Assembly: GCA_021324855.1 (NCBI GenBank)
Contig: JAJPIG010000004.1
Coordinates: forward strand, 1-64,000
Length of the DNA: 64,000 nt
Direction: 5' to 3'
Source of the DNA: Pseudomonadota bacterium
Lineage (GTDB): Bacteria > Desulfobacterota > Binatia > Binatales > Binataceae
Below the pieces are notes generated by a model that saw only the letters and a list, made by a program, of their open reading frames with translations, was not told the origin of the DNA and did not search any database. The translations under genes were made by a program, and so were the position numbers. Below, in pieces: positions 47,317 to 58,546 of the stretch (position 1 is the first letter of the stretch; each line of letters begins with the position of its first letter).

Positions 47317-50043
47317 GTGTCCGAGAAGCCGTTCGTTCCGGGATCACGTCGGCGAAGGAAGAGCGGTTCAACGCCGGTCGCTTTGAATATCTGCGACGTG
47401 AAAGGCAGTATCCTTTGCTCGATCCCTTCAAATGTCCGTCACTTTCTGATTTTCCGCGCAATCCTTTTCAGTATCGCTGTTGTTTGGCTGCGCCCGATGG
47501 CCGTTCAAGCGCAAACCGCCGCGGTCGTAATCAATTCGCCGACAAATGGACAGATCGTCTCAGGCACAGTCAGCATCGTGACGCAGTATCAGTCGCCGGT
47601 GACGTGGGAGAATGTTTACATCGACGGCAAGTATCTGGCCTCTTCTCCGCCGAGCACCTTCAGTTGGGATTCAACGAGTGTTGTAAACGGTTCCCATACC
47701 ATCAGCGTGGCCGGCAAGAATTCGACGGGCGTAGTAGCTACCGCAGCGGTAACGGTGACGGTTGCCAACGGCACGCCGACGCCGACACCTACGGCCACAT
47801 CGACAACGCCTACTGCAACGCCGACTGGTGCAACCCAGACCCCCACCGCCTCCGCGACGCCGTCGGCGGACGTGGTCATCGTATCGCCCGTTAATGGCGC
47901 TACGGTTTCGGGCATAGTCAGCATCGTGACGCAGTATCAGTCGCCGGTGACGTGGGAGAATGTTTACATCGACGGCAAGTATCTGGCCTCTTCTCCGCCA
48001 AGCACCTTCAGTTGGAATTCGACGAGCGTTGCAAATGGCGCCCACACCATCACCGTGGCCGGCAAGAATTCGAGCGGAGTCATAGCTACCACGACGATTA
48101 CGGTCACGGTTCAAAACACCGGCACGCCGACGCCGACACCTACGGTCACATCGGTTCCGACCTCGACCGCCACCCCAAGCAGTACGCCAACGCCGACAGC
48201 AACATTAACATCGACTGCGACACCGACCTTGACGGCGACCCCAACCAGTACTCCGACGCCGGTGACCGTGGCGATCATGTCGCCCTCCAATGCCGCGATC
48301 GTAAGCGGTACGGTGAGCATAGCCACACAGGTACAGTCGCCGCCCGTAGTATGGGAGAACATTTATATCGACGGCAAGTACTTCGCGTCTTCGCCGCCGT
48401 ACACTTTCAGTTGGAATTCGAGCAGCGTCGGCAACGGCAGTCATACGATTCGCGCCGATGGCCGCAATTCGAGCGGGTTAGTGGGCAGCGCTTCGGTTCA
48501 AGTCACGGTTCAAAACACCGCCACGCCGATCAAGCATTTGATCCTGATCATCGGGGAAAATCATTCATTCGACAACATGTTCGCCACTTATCAACCCGTC
48601 ACGGGACAGACGGTGGAAAACCTGCTGTCCGAAGGGATCGTCACTACGACCGGAGGGTTGGGCCCAAACGCGTCGTTGGCGGCGCAACAAACCGCGACCG
48701 ACACGACTACCTACTCCATCAATCCATCGCAAACGGGTCCGTATTCAACGCTACCCCAACCTAATACGGCTGGTGCGAGCGGGCAGCCTTCTTACGTTCC
48801 GGATACGCGCTTTCCGGCGAATCTTCCCAACGGGCCGTTCCAGATCACGCAATACGTGCCTTATACCAATGCCTACGTCGGCGATCCCGTCCATCGGTTC
48901 TTCCAGATGTGGCAGCAAATGGACGAGGGTGCGATGGACCTGTTTGTCTGGTCGGCAACTACAGTGGGATGGGGACCTAACTCGAGTCCCACGCCCACGC
49001 CGGGAAATACATTTCAAGGCGCGCTTTCGATGGGTTATTACAATATGGCGGCTGGCGACGAGCCACATTTCAAGTTTATGGCTGACAACTACGCAATCAG
49101 CGACAACTTTCATCAAGGAATCGTCGGCGGCAGCGACGCAAATATGTACTGGTATCTCCGTTCCGACGCGCTATTCGCAAATTCCAACTGCACTCCCACA
49201 GTTCCGTCAGCCTCATTGATCGAAAATCCGAATCCCCAAGCCGGGACCAATAACTTTTACATTCAGGAAGGTCCGCTCGGAGGAGCCTATGTCAATTGTG
49301 CGGACGTTACGCAGCCGGGGGTTGCGGCAATAATGAATTACCTGAATTCCTTGCCTTACCCGCCGTTTCGCGGAGGAAACTGCGCGGCGAATACCTACTA
49401 TCTCGTCAACAACACACCGACGGGCGGCACGACGCCGAGCGGATGTTCGCAGACCATCACCGGCGCCTTGAACGCGATCGGCGTGAGCACGAAGTATTAC
49501 GGACAGGAGTTTGGCGGCGGCGTTAGTTCGGATCAGGTGCTCACTGACATCGCGAACAATGCCATTCCGGTGGTATCGATTGTCGGTCCCGACTCGGCTG
49601 AATCCGGCCATCCGGGATACTCGACGTTGTCCGGCTTTGAGAATTTCGACATGCAGGTGGCAAATGCCGTGTACAATAACTCATCGCTGTGGCCAAACAC
49701 CGTGGTCATGATCACGACTGACGAAAGCGGCGGATATTATGATTCAGGCTATGTTCAGCCAATCGACTTTTTCGGCGACGGGCCGCGCATCCCGCTGATC
49801 GTTATTTCACCGTATGCGAAGCAGGGATTTATCGATCATACCTATTACGACGCCAGCTCGGTTTCGAAGTTTATAGAGAAGAACTGGGGTTTGGGACCGT
49901 TGTCGGCGCGGACCCGTGATAATCTTCCGAACCCGACTTTGTCGAGCGATCCGTATCAACCCGGAAATCCCCCGGCGATCGGCGATCTGATGAATTTGTT
50001 CGATTTCAGCAATTTTAGAAGCAACGCTCCGGCAATACAGTAG
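47317..50043 (+). CDS. Secreted phosphoesterase (phospholipase C/acid phosphatase family) with three N-terminal Ig-like repeats and Thr/Pro-rich linkers
   Basis: IKHLILIIGENHSFDNMFATYQP, MADNYAISDNFHQGIVGGSDANMYWY, TDESGGYYDSGY, RIPLIVISPYAKQGFIDHTYYDASSVSKFIEKNW; three VSIVTQYQSPVTWENVYIDGKYLASSPPSTFSW-type repeats; start codon uncertain. Confidence 0.88.
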   Translation: MSEKPFVPGSRRRRKSGSTPVALNICDVKGSILCSIPSNVRHFLIFRAILFSIAVVWLRPMAVQAQTAAVVINSPTNGQIVSGTVSIVTQYQSPVTWENVYIDGKYLASSPPSTFSWDSTSVVNGSHTISVAGKNSTGVVATAAVTVTVANGTPTPTPTATSTTPTATPTGATQTPTASATPSADVVIVSPVNGATVSGIVSIVTQYQSPVTWENVYIDGKYLASSPPSTFSWNSTSVANGAHTITVAGKNSSGVIATTTITVTVQNTGTPTPTPTVTSVPTSTATPSSTPTPTATLTSTATPTLTATPTSTPTPVTVAIMSPSNAAIVSGTVSIATQVQSPPVVWENIYIDGKYFASSPPYTFSWNSSSVGNGSHTIRADGRNSSGLVGSASVQVTVQNTATPIKHLILIIGENHSFDNMFATYQPVTGQTVENLLSEGIVTTTGGLGPNASLAAQQTATDTTTYSINPSQTGPYSTLPQPNTAGASGQPSYVPDTRFPANLPNGPFQITQYVPYTNAYVGDPVHRFFQMWQQMDEGAMDLFVWSATTVGWGPNSSPTPTPGNTFQGALSMGYYNMAAGDEPHFKFMADNYAISDNFHQGIVGGSDANMYWYLRSDALFANSNCTPTVPSASLIENPNPQAGTNNFYIQEGPLGGAYVNCADVTQPGVAAIMNYLNSLPYPPFRGGNCAANTYYLVNNTPTGGTTPSGCSQTITGALNAIGVSTKYYGQEFGGGVSSDQVLTDIANNAIPVVSIVGPDSAESGHPGYSTLSGFENFDMQVANAVYNNSSLWPNTVVMITTDESGGYYDSGYVQPIDFFGDGPRIPLIVISPYAKQGFIDHTYYDASSVSKFIEKNWGLGPLSARTRDNLPNPTLSSDPYQPGNPPAIGDLMNLFDFSNFRSNAPAIQ
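47568..47999 (+). repeat. Tandem intragenic duplication (offset 348 nt) within Ig-like repeats 1 and 2
   Basis: 47568-47651 and 47916-47999 are identical by eye over 84 nt, continuing with single mismatches. Confidence 0.85.
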
Positions 50044-50094
50044 ACGAGAAAATTCGAAGCGAAACGGCAGAACAGCTCGATTGGCGGAATTCAA

Positions 50095-50691
50095 ATGGAC
50101 TATTGGCGATATGTCGCTGGAGATGCGGTGCTGGAATGCGCTGCGTGGCTGCGCAAACATAAAGCGCTGCAGTTATGGGGGACCGCAATCATTGCGGGGT
50201 TGTTGTGGATGCTCGTGTTTGGCCGGGTTGTGAGTTTCGCGAAAATCGTTGCAGCGATCGTGGCGGCGTACGCCGTTTTTTGTCTGGGGGCGTATGTTTT
50301 TCGGCTGCTCGCGATGCCGGCCGAGATTTATCGTCGCCAGATCAAGGTAATCAGAGCGCTGGAGCGTCAGTTGGTTTCGCCGGCGCCGGCGCCGATGACG
50401 GACCAGTTGCAGCATATACGTCGGATCCTTCTGGAATGCCCCGATATCGCGGAGACATGGGTTTCGGAACTACTCGATCGATGCCGGCGGGCGCCCAACC
50501 GGCCGCCGCGCGGACTGGTAGAGTATCCGGCGGCCATCGAGGCGGCCGCTGAAAAAGGTTGGCTGAGCGTGCTGGAACGGCGATCCTTCGAATATACCGA
50601 TTACTACGGCGATTGGTTTGCCCAGGACCTGCGCATCCGGATAGATCGCTCGAAAATCCGCGACGCAGCTACATTCCCGGGGATAGCGTGA
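50095..50691 (+). CDS. Hypothetical protein with two predicted TM segments
   Basis: 198 aa; LWGTAIIAGLLWMLVFGRVVSFAKIVAAIVAAYAVFCLGAYVFRLLAMP. Confidence 0.65.
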   Translation: MDYWRYVAGDAVLECAAWLRKHKALQLWGTAIIAGLLWMLVFGRVVSFAKIVAAIVAAYAVFCLGAYVFRLLAMPAEIYRRQIKVIRALERQLVSPAPAPMTDQLQHIRRILLECPDIAETWVSELLDRCRRAPNRPPRGLVEYPAAIEAAAEKGWLSVLERRSFEYTDYYGDWFAQDLRIRIDRSKIRDAATFPGIA

Positions 50692-50910
50692 TTTCGGACT
50701 CGAAGATCCGCATTGTGACCTGAGCACGCGCTTTCTGTCGCTTCGCCGACTCCGAACCACACGGGCATGACCGCAGGTCGCGCCGATTGAAATAATTATG
50801 GCGCACGAAAGGACTGAGGTCGCGCTTGCGCTTGGAATCTTCGTTGGCGCAAAATTCGATCATCAAACCAGCTCGGCTGCTGGGGCTGGCGCCGACAGGG
50901 AGGCAAGAGG

Positions 50911-51876
50911 ATGGACATCACCGGAATCGACGCGATCCGCTACGGCACTACCGATCTCGATGATTCGCGCCGCTACCTGAGCGATGTTGGATTGAAGGAA
51001 GTCGAGCACGGCGCGGCCGGATGCCGCTTCGTTACGATGGACGGCGGCGAGGTCGAAGTGCGTTCAGTTACCGACGCCGGCCTGCCGCCAACGACCATTT
51101 CCGGCGCCACCATACGCGAAGTGGTATGGGGCGTTGTTTCCCCGGCGACTCTCGATCGTATCGGCGCGGAACTCGAAAAAGACCGCAAGGTGACGCGCGA
51201 TCCCGACGGCACTCTGCACAGCCACGACGCGACCGGCTTCGGAATCGGCTTTCGCGTGACGCGTGTGAAACCGCTCAGCCGCGATGCCGAGCCGCCGGTG
51301 AACCTGCCGGGCGCCGAGCCGCTGCGCATCGATCGTCGAATTGAGTTTCCCGACTACGTGTGCGTGCGTCATATCGGCCACGCGGTATTTTACGTGCCCG
51401 ATTACCGGGCCGCGCGGGATTTCTATCTCAACCGGCTCGGCTTTCGGCTCTCCGATGCATTCATCGGCGCGGGCGCCTTCATGCGATGCCAGCGTAACCC
51501 GCAACATCATTCAATTTTCATGCTGCAGGGCGATCCGCAACGCGCCCCGCGCATGGCGGCTCATCATGTCGCGTTCGAAGTCGGCGACTTTCACGAGGTG
51601 ATCGTGGGCGGCAACGCGCTGATGAAGAAGGGATGGAAGAGCGAGTTCGGTCCGGGCCGCCATATCATCGGTTCGAACTATTTCTGGTACTTCAGGACGC
51701 CGTGTGGATCGGCCAGCGAATACTACGCCGACATCGACTATCTGACCGAGGCGTGGAAGCCGCGCGAATGGGACTTCACGCCCGAGGTGGTCTACGGTTG
51801 GATGCTTTCGGCTGCTGAACCGAAAGAGGCGGCACGCGGTTCGTCGGCCGCATTCACGGCCGCGAAGCTGTCCTAG
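50911..51876 (+). CDS. VOC-family (glyoxalase/extradiol dioxygenase fold) protein, two VOC modules
   Basis: IDAIRYGTTDLDDSRRYLSDVGLKEVEHGAAGCRFVTMDG; second module RHIGHAVFYVPDYRAARDFYLNRLGFRLSDAF...HHVAFEVGDFHEVI. Confidence 0.92.
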   Translation: MDITGIDAIRYGTTDLDDSRRYLSDVGLKEVEHGAAGCRFVTMDGGEVEVRSVTDAGLPPTTISGATIREVVWGVVSPATLDRIGAELEKDRKVTRDPDGTLHSHDATGFGIGFRVTRVKPLSRDAEPPVNLPGAEPLRIDRRIEFPDYVCVRHIGHAVFYVPDYRAARDFYLNRLGFRLSDAFIGAGAFMRCQRNPQHHSIFMLQGDPQRAPRMAAHHVAFEVGDFHEVIVGGNALMKKGWKSEFGPGRHIIGSNYFWYFRTPCGSASEYYADIDYLTEAWKPREWDFTPEVVYGWMLSAAEPKEAARGSSAAFTAAKLS

Positions 51877-51940
51877 CGGTACATCTGAGATCCGGTTCGT
51901 TTTGGAAATTGCCGGGCCGCGATTCCGCGGGCGCAATCAG

Positions 51941-52585
51941 CTACCGGACCTTGCTCACATAGGAGTCGATCGGGCGTACGATTCGCCCCTCGGCTATCGG
52001 TACGCATTCGGGCGGAAACTCCTGCACGATCTCGACCGTCGCTTTGGCTTCAATGATGAACTTATCGAGATGCCGCATCGCTCGGGTCGGGAGATCGTGC
52101 AACACCATCAGCGTCCATGGCCGCCGTTCGATTTCAGCGAGCGCCGTCGCGGGCCAGCGATCGGGCTCGACCCAGTCACGCGGCACGCAATTCCATAGCA
52201 CGCAAGTGTATCGATGGCGTACGATGTAATCGAGCGCGGCTGGGCTCAGCAGACGATTGTCGAGACTGCCTCCACCGATCGGACGGAAGAAGCGGTTTGG
52301 ATGCGCGAGCCGGCCGAGCAGTTTCTGCGTGCGGCCGATCTCTTCTTCGGGCGCATCCGGTTCGTGCCGCATCCCGAGCGGTATCGAATGGCTGTATGTA
52401 TGATTTCCGATCCAGTGACCCTCGGAAAACGCTCGTTCCGTCAGTGAACGTCGCGCGGGATCGGCGAGTTTGTGGCCGAGGACGAAGAATGAAGCGCGGA
52501 CGCTGTGTTCCCGTAGAACATCCAGAACCATCGGCGTTACATCCGGTTCCGGACCGTTGTCGAAGGTGAGTGTCAGCTTACGCAA
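51941..52585 (-). CDS. Polysaccharide deacetylase (NodB-like) family protein
   Basis: LTLTFDNGPEPDVTPMVLDVLREHSVRASFFVLGHKLADPARRSL...GHWIGNHTYSHSIPL. Confidence 0.93.
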   Translation of the reverse strand: MRKLTLTFDNGPEPDVTPMVLDVLREHSVRASFFVLGHKLADPARRSLTERAFSEGHWIGNHTYSHSIPLGMRHEPDAPEEEIGRTQKLLGRLAHPNRFFRPIGGGSLDNRLLSPAALDYIVRHRYTCVLWNCVPRDWVEPDRWPATALAEIERRPWTLMVLHDLPTRAMRHLDKFIIEAKATVEIVQEFPPECVPIAEGRIVRPIDSYVSKVR

Positions 52586-52794
52586 TTATGCACCGTTGGT
52601 CCGCAATGGGCCTTGGAAGCGTATGGCATTCAATAGAGGGTCCGCAGCATCTCTCAGCAAGAGCCAGTCGCACAAGATATCCTGCGGCGCGTGTTATCGC
52701 TTGACTATGCCGATGGACTTCAATTTGCTGTTTTTTTTCTTGGGTAACTGTTAAATACTGGTTTCGTCACCGTAAATTTGCTTAGCTGGTTGTC

Positions 52795-53040
52795 ATGGAA
52801 GAAACGCGGAAAAGCGAGAAAAAGGCACCCCGCGTGCTCACTGTGAGAGAGCTGGCCGACTACCTGCGGGTTCACCCCAGTACGGTTTACCGTCTGCTCC
52901 GGACAAATCAACTGCCCGGCTTCAGGATCGGCAGTGACTGGCGCTTCAATGTCGAAGTGATCGACCAATGGTGCACCAGGGAAGGAGCCAGCGCATCACG
53001 CGGAGCCCGGGGCCGGCGCAAGCGGGCGAGCAACGAGTAA
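52795..53040 (+). CDS. Small excisionase/MerR-type HTH DNA-binding protein
   Basis: RVLTVRELADYLRVHPSTVYRLLRTNQLPGFRIGSDWRFNVEVIDQWC. Confidence 0.9.
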   Translation: MEETRKSEKKAPRVLTVRELADYLRVHPSTVYRLLRTNQLPGFRIGSDWRFNVEVIDQWCTREGASASRGARGRRKRASNE

Positions 53041-53131
53041 CCGTCCGCCCCGCGACCTGGCGGCGGAGTGGGGGGCTCGTCCTATCAGCGCAGCGGCCCA
53101 TCAGCGACCGCCCAACCATCTATTCACGGTA

Positions 53132-53148
53132 GGCAGGCGAAGCCTGCC
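53132..53148. repeat. Short perfect hairpin between HTH gene and sigma-54 activator
   Basis: GGCAGGC-GAA-GCCTGCC, 7-bp stem with 3-nt loop; no T-run. Confidence 0.5.
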
Positions 53149-53250
53149 CGCTCCCCTGCGGCCTAGCGCGCCCAGCGGCGGCGTGATTGTCGAAATTGTG
53201 TCGAGGGGTGATTGCAGTCCACGCCCCGACCGAGCACAATCCTTCAATCA

Positions 53251-54852
<1,602 letters not shown>

Positions 54853-55008
54853 CTTTTCTTGGCACCGATGCCAAGCGGCGCCGTCTGATTTTTGTCGCTC
54901 GCGATCGCTCGGCCCCTCGATTTATAAGTAAAATCAAGCGCTTAGCCTTATCGAATAATTCGGCATGACCGTTGCTCCTCGCTTCAAACGAGGAGTCGTA
55001 AAGGGGTC

Positions 55009-55308
55009 ATGCAAACGTATCCACAGGAACGACGGAACCTACGCCGCGCTGACCGCAGTCGTCGGCTCGGAAATTGCCGTCAAGGCAACATCGAGAGCGC
55101 ATTGCTTAAGATCGCCTCCGTTCGCTTTCAGGCGTTTCGTGATCGGTTCGGCCGCGACCCGTACCCGGACGAGCCGCTGTTCTTTGATCCTGGCATGGAT
55201 CATCCTGTGGCGCCCGGGTCGGCCGTGATGCGCACGCAATTGCTCGCGGCGGCATCGGCCACGCGCTCGGATCAGGCGACGCTGCTCAAATACTTCGGAC
55301 TCGAGTAA
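55009..55308 (+). CDS. Hypothetical small protein
   Basis: 99 aa; C-terminal FQAFRDRFGRDPYPDEPLFFDPGMDHPVAPGSAVMRTQLLAAASATRSDQATLLKYFGLE looks protein-like. Confidence 0.45.
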   Translation: MQTYPQERRNLRRADRSRRLGNCRQGNIESALLKIASVRFQAFRDRFGRDPYPDEPLFFDPGMDHPVAPGSAVMRTQLLAAASATRSDQATLLKYFGLE

Positions 55309-55317
55309 CGACTATAA

Positions 55318-55371
55318 CAGGCGGGCGATTCGCTCAGGCCTCCCCACGCTTTCTGAGCGAACGCCTGCCTG
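55318..55371. terminator. Probable bidirectional terminator between convergent genes
   Basis: Imperfect hairpin CAGGCGGGCGATTCGCTCAG...CTGAGCGAACGCCTGCCTG between stops at 55308 (+) and 55374 (-). Confidence 0.55.
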
Positions 55372-55373
55372 CA

Positions 55374-55868
55374 TCAATAAGGTTGCAGCCCTAACTTCTG
55401 CTGGATGTTATGCACAATCGCGGCTGTGGACTGAGCAACATCGACCACAATCGCGTCAGTCGGCTCTTCGAGCGTATCGAATTGACTCGTGAGCAGATCC
55501 CGGCTCATGAAATGACGCCGTCGGCGGGTGAGGCGGCGCGAGATTAGCTGCGGCTCACCCTTCAGATATACCAACTTGACCGCGGCCGGATTTACAATCA
55601 GCCGCTCGCGATAAGATCGCTTCAGAGCGGAGCAGGCGACCACTGCATTGATTTTGTTTTTGATCGCATCCTCGAGCAGCGTGCGGACCGCTTCGAGCCA
55701 CGGCCGGCGATCCGCGTCGCTCAGCGCGATACCGCGGCGCATCTTCTCGATATTTGCCGTGGGATGCAAATCATCGCCGTCAAAAAATTGCCACCCTAGC
55801 TGATGAGCGAGCTGCTTGCCGGTGGTGGTCTTGCCGGCGCCTGACACGCCCATCAGGAGGATCACCAT
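55374..55868 (-). CDS. gntK: Gluconokinase, GntK/IdnK type
   Basis: MVILLMGVSGAGKTTTGKQLAHQLGWQFFDGDDLHPTANIEKMRRGIALSDADRRPWLEAV. Confidence 0.95.
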   Translation of the reverse strand: MVILLMGVSGAGKTTTGKQLAHQLGWQFFDGDDLHPTANIEKMRRGIALSDADRRPWLEAVRTLLEDAIKNKINAVVACSALKRSYRERLIVNPAAVKLVYLKGEPQLISRRLTRRRRHFMSRDLLTSQFDTLEEPTDAIVVDVAQSTAAIVHNIQQKLGLQPY

Positions 55869-55898
55869 GAAAGCGATTTCCGCTGAAACGCGACGCCG

Positions 55899-56303
55899 CT
55901 ACTCGTTTACCACCGCCATCAGATCGATCTCGACCAGAAAGGCTGGGTTCGAGAGCCGCGTAACGCCAATCAGCGTGCTGGGCGGCGGCCAATCCTTGTC
56001 GAAGAATGACGGCACGGTGGGATCGGCGAGCACCTTCATGAACTCGTCGACATCGAGCACGAACATCCGGCGATAGACCACGTCCTTCCAGGTACCGCCG
56101 ACGGCCTTGAGTTGGATGTCGAGATTCTCCATCACCTTCAGGTACTGCGCGCGATAGTTTCCGGGCGCGACTGGTTTGTAATTTTCATCCGACGGCGTCT
56201 GCCCGGCGATAAAAAGAAACTTACACGGTCCTTTAACAGTAACGACGCGTGTGAAGGCGGGATGCTTGTAGAGGCCGGGCGGATTGATGAATTCTCGTTC
56301 CAT
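55899..56303 (-). CDS. RidA family protein
   Basis: FINPPGLYKHPAFTRVVTVKGPCKFLFIAGQTPSDENYKPV...YLKVMENLDIQLKAVGGTWKDVVYRRMFVLDVDEF. Confidence 0.92.
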   Translation of the reverse strand: MEREFINPPGLYKHPAFTRVVTVKGPCKFLFIAGQTPSDENYKPVAPGNYRAQYLKVMENLDIQLKAVGGTWKDVVYRRMFVLDVDEFMKVLADPTVPSFFDKDWPPPSTLIGVTRLSNPAFLVEIDLMAVVNE

Positions 56304-56482
56304 GGCTTGATCACCTCCAAGCGATTTTTCGATTTGGCGACGCCGGGTTCGATCGTCGGCTCGTGACTGTAACGGCGCGTGAAGCTTTTCGTCAAACCGA
56401 TTTTCCCAGACCGCGCCGCTATGTTATTAGGCGGAACAGCTTGAATGATCGCCGCCGCCGGCGACCCGTCAGGAGCTTCCTA

Positions 56483-57799
56483 ATGTCGATGAAGGGCGTT
56501 TCCATTGGCAGCCTCGTGCAGCCCGACCGGGTGCATCGAAGTCTCTACGTCGATCCGGAACTCTTCGAGCGTGAGCTCGATCAAATTTTCGGTCGCGCCT
56601 GGCTTTACGTCGGCCATGAAAGCCAGGTGCCGAACCCCGGCGATTACATCACCACGCAGCTCGCCCGTCAGCCGGTGATCATGGTCCGGCACACCGATGG
56701 AGCCATCCGGGTGTTGCACAATCGATGCTCTCATCATGGGTCGATGATCGCCGGCGACCGATGCGGCCACGTGGCCAGCGTCTTCACCTGCATGTATCAC
56801 GGCTGGACGTTTCGCACCGACGGCTCCCTGGTTGGCGTACCGGTTCCCGAAGATTACGAAGGCACGGGGTTCGATGTGCGCAACCCGCGCAATGGTCTCG
56901 GGAGCGTCGCGCGGGTTCACAATTACCGGGGTTTCGTTTTCGCGAGCCTGGCGGCCGAGGGTCCTGAATTCACGCAGTTCGCGGGCGGCGCGTTGCTGGG
57001 CTTCGACAACATGATCGATCGCGCGCCAGACGGCGTTGAAGTGGCGGGCGACTGTTTCCGGGTCATCCAGCACTCGAACTGGAAAATCTTTCTCGAAAAC
57101 ATGTTCGACAACGTCCATCCGCGGATCGTGCATCAGTCATCGGCGCGCGGCGCGAAAACGGCGCAGCAGCGCTTCCCCGCGGGCGCCGCGAATCACATCA
57201 GCCTCGAGACCTTTCGGCTGCTGGCGCTCGATCAAAGCTTTATGCAACGGCTCGAAATCGAGAATTACCCGTGGGGCCATTCGAATATGTCGGGCTTCGT
57301 GAGCCCGCGCGGCCAAGATGCCGAATGGCTCGCTTATGAGGCGGTGCTGCGCGAGCGACACGGCGAGGAACGGGCCGAACAAATTCTTTCGCGCAACTTC
57401 CATCACACGATGATCTATCCGAGCGCGGTGCTGCAGCCATCCTTTCAGCAGCTTCGGATCGTGAAGCCGATCGCCGTTGATCGCACGCAGATCGACATCT
57501 GGCTGTTTCGATTGAAAGGCGCGCCAAAGATCGTCTTTCGCAAGGCGCTGTCATACGCGAACGGCGCCAACTCACCGTCGAACATGGTGAGCGCCGACGA
57601 CTTCGAATCGTACTACCGGGTGCATCAGGGGCTCGCCGGGCCGGGGTCTGACTGGGTCATTCTGAGCCGTCAGATGGGCCGCGATGTGGTCGAGAACGGC
57701 ACGGTCCGCACGCGGGTTGGATCGAGCGAAGCGTCGCAGCGCAATCAATTCCAAGCGTGGCGCCGCTACATGATTGATGAAGACGGAGACGCGCGATGA
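56483..57799 (+). CDS. Rieske aromatic-ring-hydroxylating dioxygenase, alpha subunit
   Basis: Start MSMKGVSIGSLVQPDRVHRSLY with AGGAG upstream; Rieske CSHHGSMIAGDRCGHVASVFTCMYHGWTFRTDG (C-x-H ... C-x2-H). Confidence 0.95.
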   Translation: MSMKGVSIGSLVQPDRVHRSLYVDPELFERELDQIFGRAWLYVGHESQVPNPGDYITTQLARQPVIMVRHTDGAIRVLHNRCSHHGSMIAGDRCGHVASVFTCMYHGWTFRTDGSLVGVPVPEDYEGTGFDVRNPRNGLGSVARVHNYRGFVFASLAAEGPEFTQFAGGALLGFDNMIDRAPDGVEVAGDCFRVIQHSNWKIFLENMFDNVHPRIVHQSSARGAKTAQQRFPAGAANHISLETFRLLALDQSFMQRLEIENYPWGHSNMSGFVSPRGQDAEWLAYEAVLRERHGEERAEQILSRNFHHTMIYPSAVLQPSFQQLRIVKPIAVDRTQIDIWLFRLKGAPKIVFRKALSYANGANSPSNMVSADDFESYYRVHQGLAGPGSDWVILSRQMGRDVVENGTVRTRVGSSEASQRNQFQAWRRYMIDEDGDAR

Positions 57800-58287
57800 G
57801 CCCGGCGAAACTCCCCTCGATCCGTGTTTTCGAGGAATTTCTGTTCCGCCAGGCGGACCTGCTCGATAGCCGAAACTGGGACGACTGGATCGCTCTGTTT
57901 GCCGACGACGGGGTCTATTGGATGCCGCTTAAACCGGAGCAGCAGGATGCCGAGAACTACCCGTCGATCTTTTTGGAGGACAAGGCCCTGATGGCGGCAA
58001 GGGTCGCACGGCTTCGCGATGCCAACGCATGGGGGCAACAGCCGCCGACGCGGACCGTCCATTTGATCGCCAACGTCCGGCTCGACAGCGGAAACGGCAA
58101 CGGCGACATCGTCGTGCGATCGAACTTCACAGTTGCCGAATTCCGCCGCGACGTGCTGCGCCATCATGCGGGAACATACACGCATCACCTGCGCCGGGCG
58201 GGCAAGAGCTTTCGCATTGCGATGCAGCGTGTGGATTTGATCAACTGCGACGGCGTCCACGAGTACAACCTGCAGGTGTTCATCTAA
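57796..58287 (+). CDS. Aromatic-ring-hydroxylating dioxygenase, beta subunit
   Basis: FEEFLFRQADLLDSRNWDDWIALFADDGVYWMPLKPEQ; start overlaps alpha subunit stop (ATGA). Confidence 0.93.
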   Translation: MSPAKLPSIRVFEEFLFRQADLLDSRNWDDWIALFADDGVYWMPLKPEQQDAENYPSIFLEDKALMAARVARLRDANAWGQQPPTRTVHLIANVRLDSGNGNGDIVVRSNFTVAEFRRDVLRHHAGTYTHHLRRAGKSFRIAMQRVDLINCDGVHEYNLQVFI

Positions 58288-58546
58288 AATGACATTTGGG
58301 ATATCGGCGCGATCGCGACGTTTTTGCCATGTCGAATCGCTTGGCCAACGTGAGCGATATTCGGCCGAACGATGAGTTTTACTCACTGAAGCGCGGATTG
58401 TAGCTGGAGCGGAGAACGCCAGGAGCACGTCGTCCGGCAGGTAGCGTGATCCTGAAACGGCATGCTCGCGTTGCGGCGCCGCTTCTGGCGGCCGCAGCGT
58501 CTTCCTGTCATCTGAGGCGCCGCGGGACGACGCTCGCGCGAAGCGT

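Noticed and set aside
47520-48530. Possible CRISPR-like periodicity in the repeat-rich stretch
   Set aside because: Repeats are in-frame protein modules 348 nt apart plus Thr/Pro linker codons, not short regularly spaced direct repeats; no cas genes.
52795-53040. Excisionase-like gene as evidence for an integrated element
   Set aside because: No integrase, transposase, att-like repeats or phage genes seen between it and the tRNA cluster; excisionase-type HTH domains are common in ordinary regulators.
54859-54874. TTGGCACCGATGCCAA as a sigma-54-like TGGCAC element
   Set aside because: It is a short hairpin just after the activator stop without correctly spaced GC; more likely part of a weak terminator.
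58329-58407. 26-aa ORF MSNRLANVSDIRPNDEFYSLKRGL downstream of the dioxygenase beta gene
   Set aside because: No ribosome-binding site, no coupling to neighbours and no recognisable motif; likely chance.
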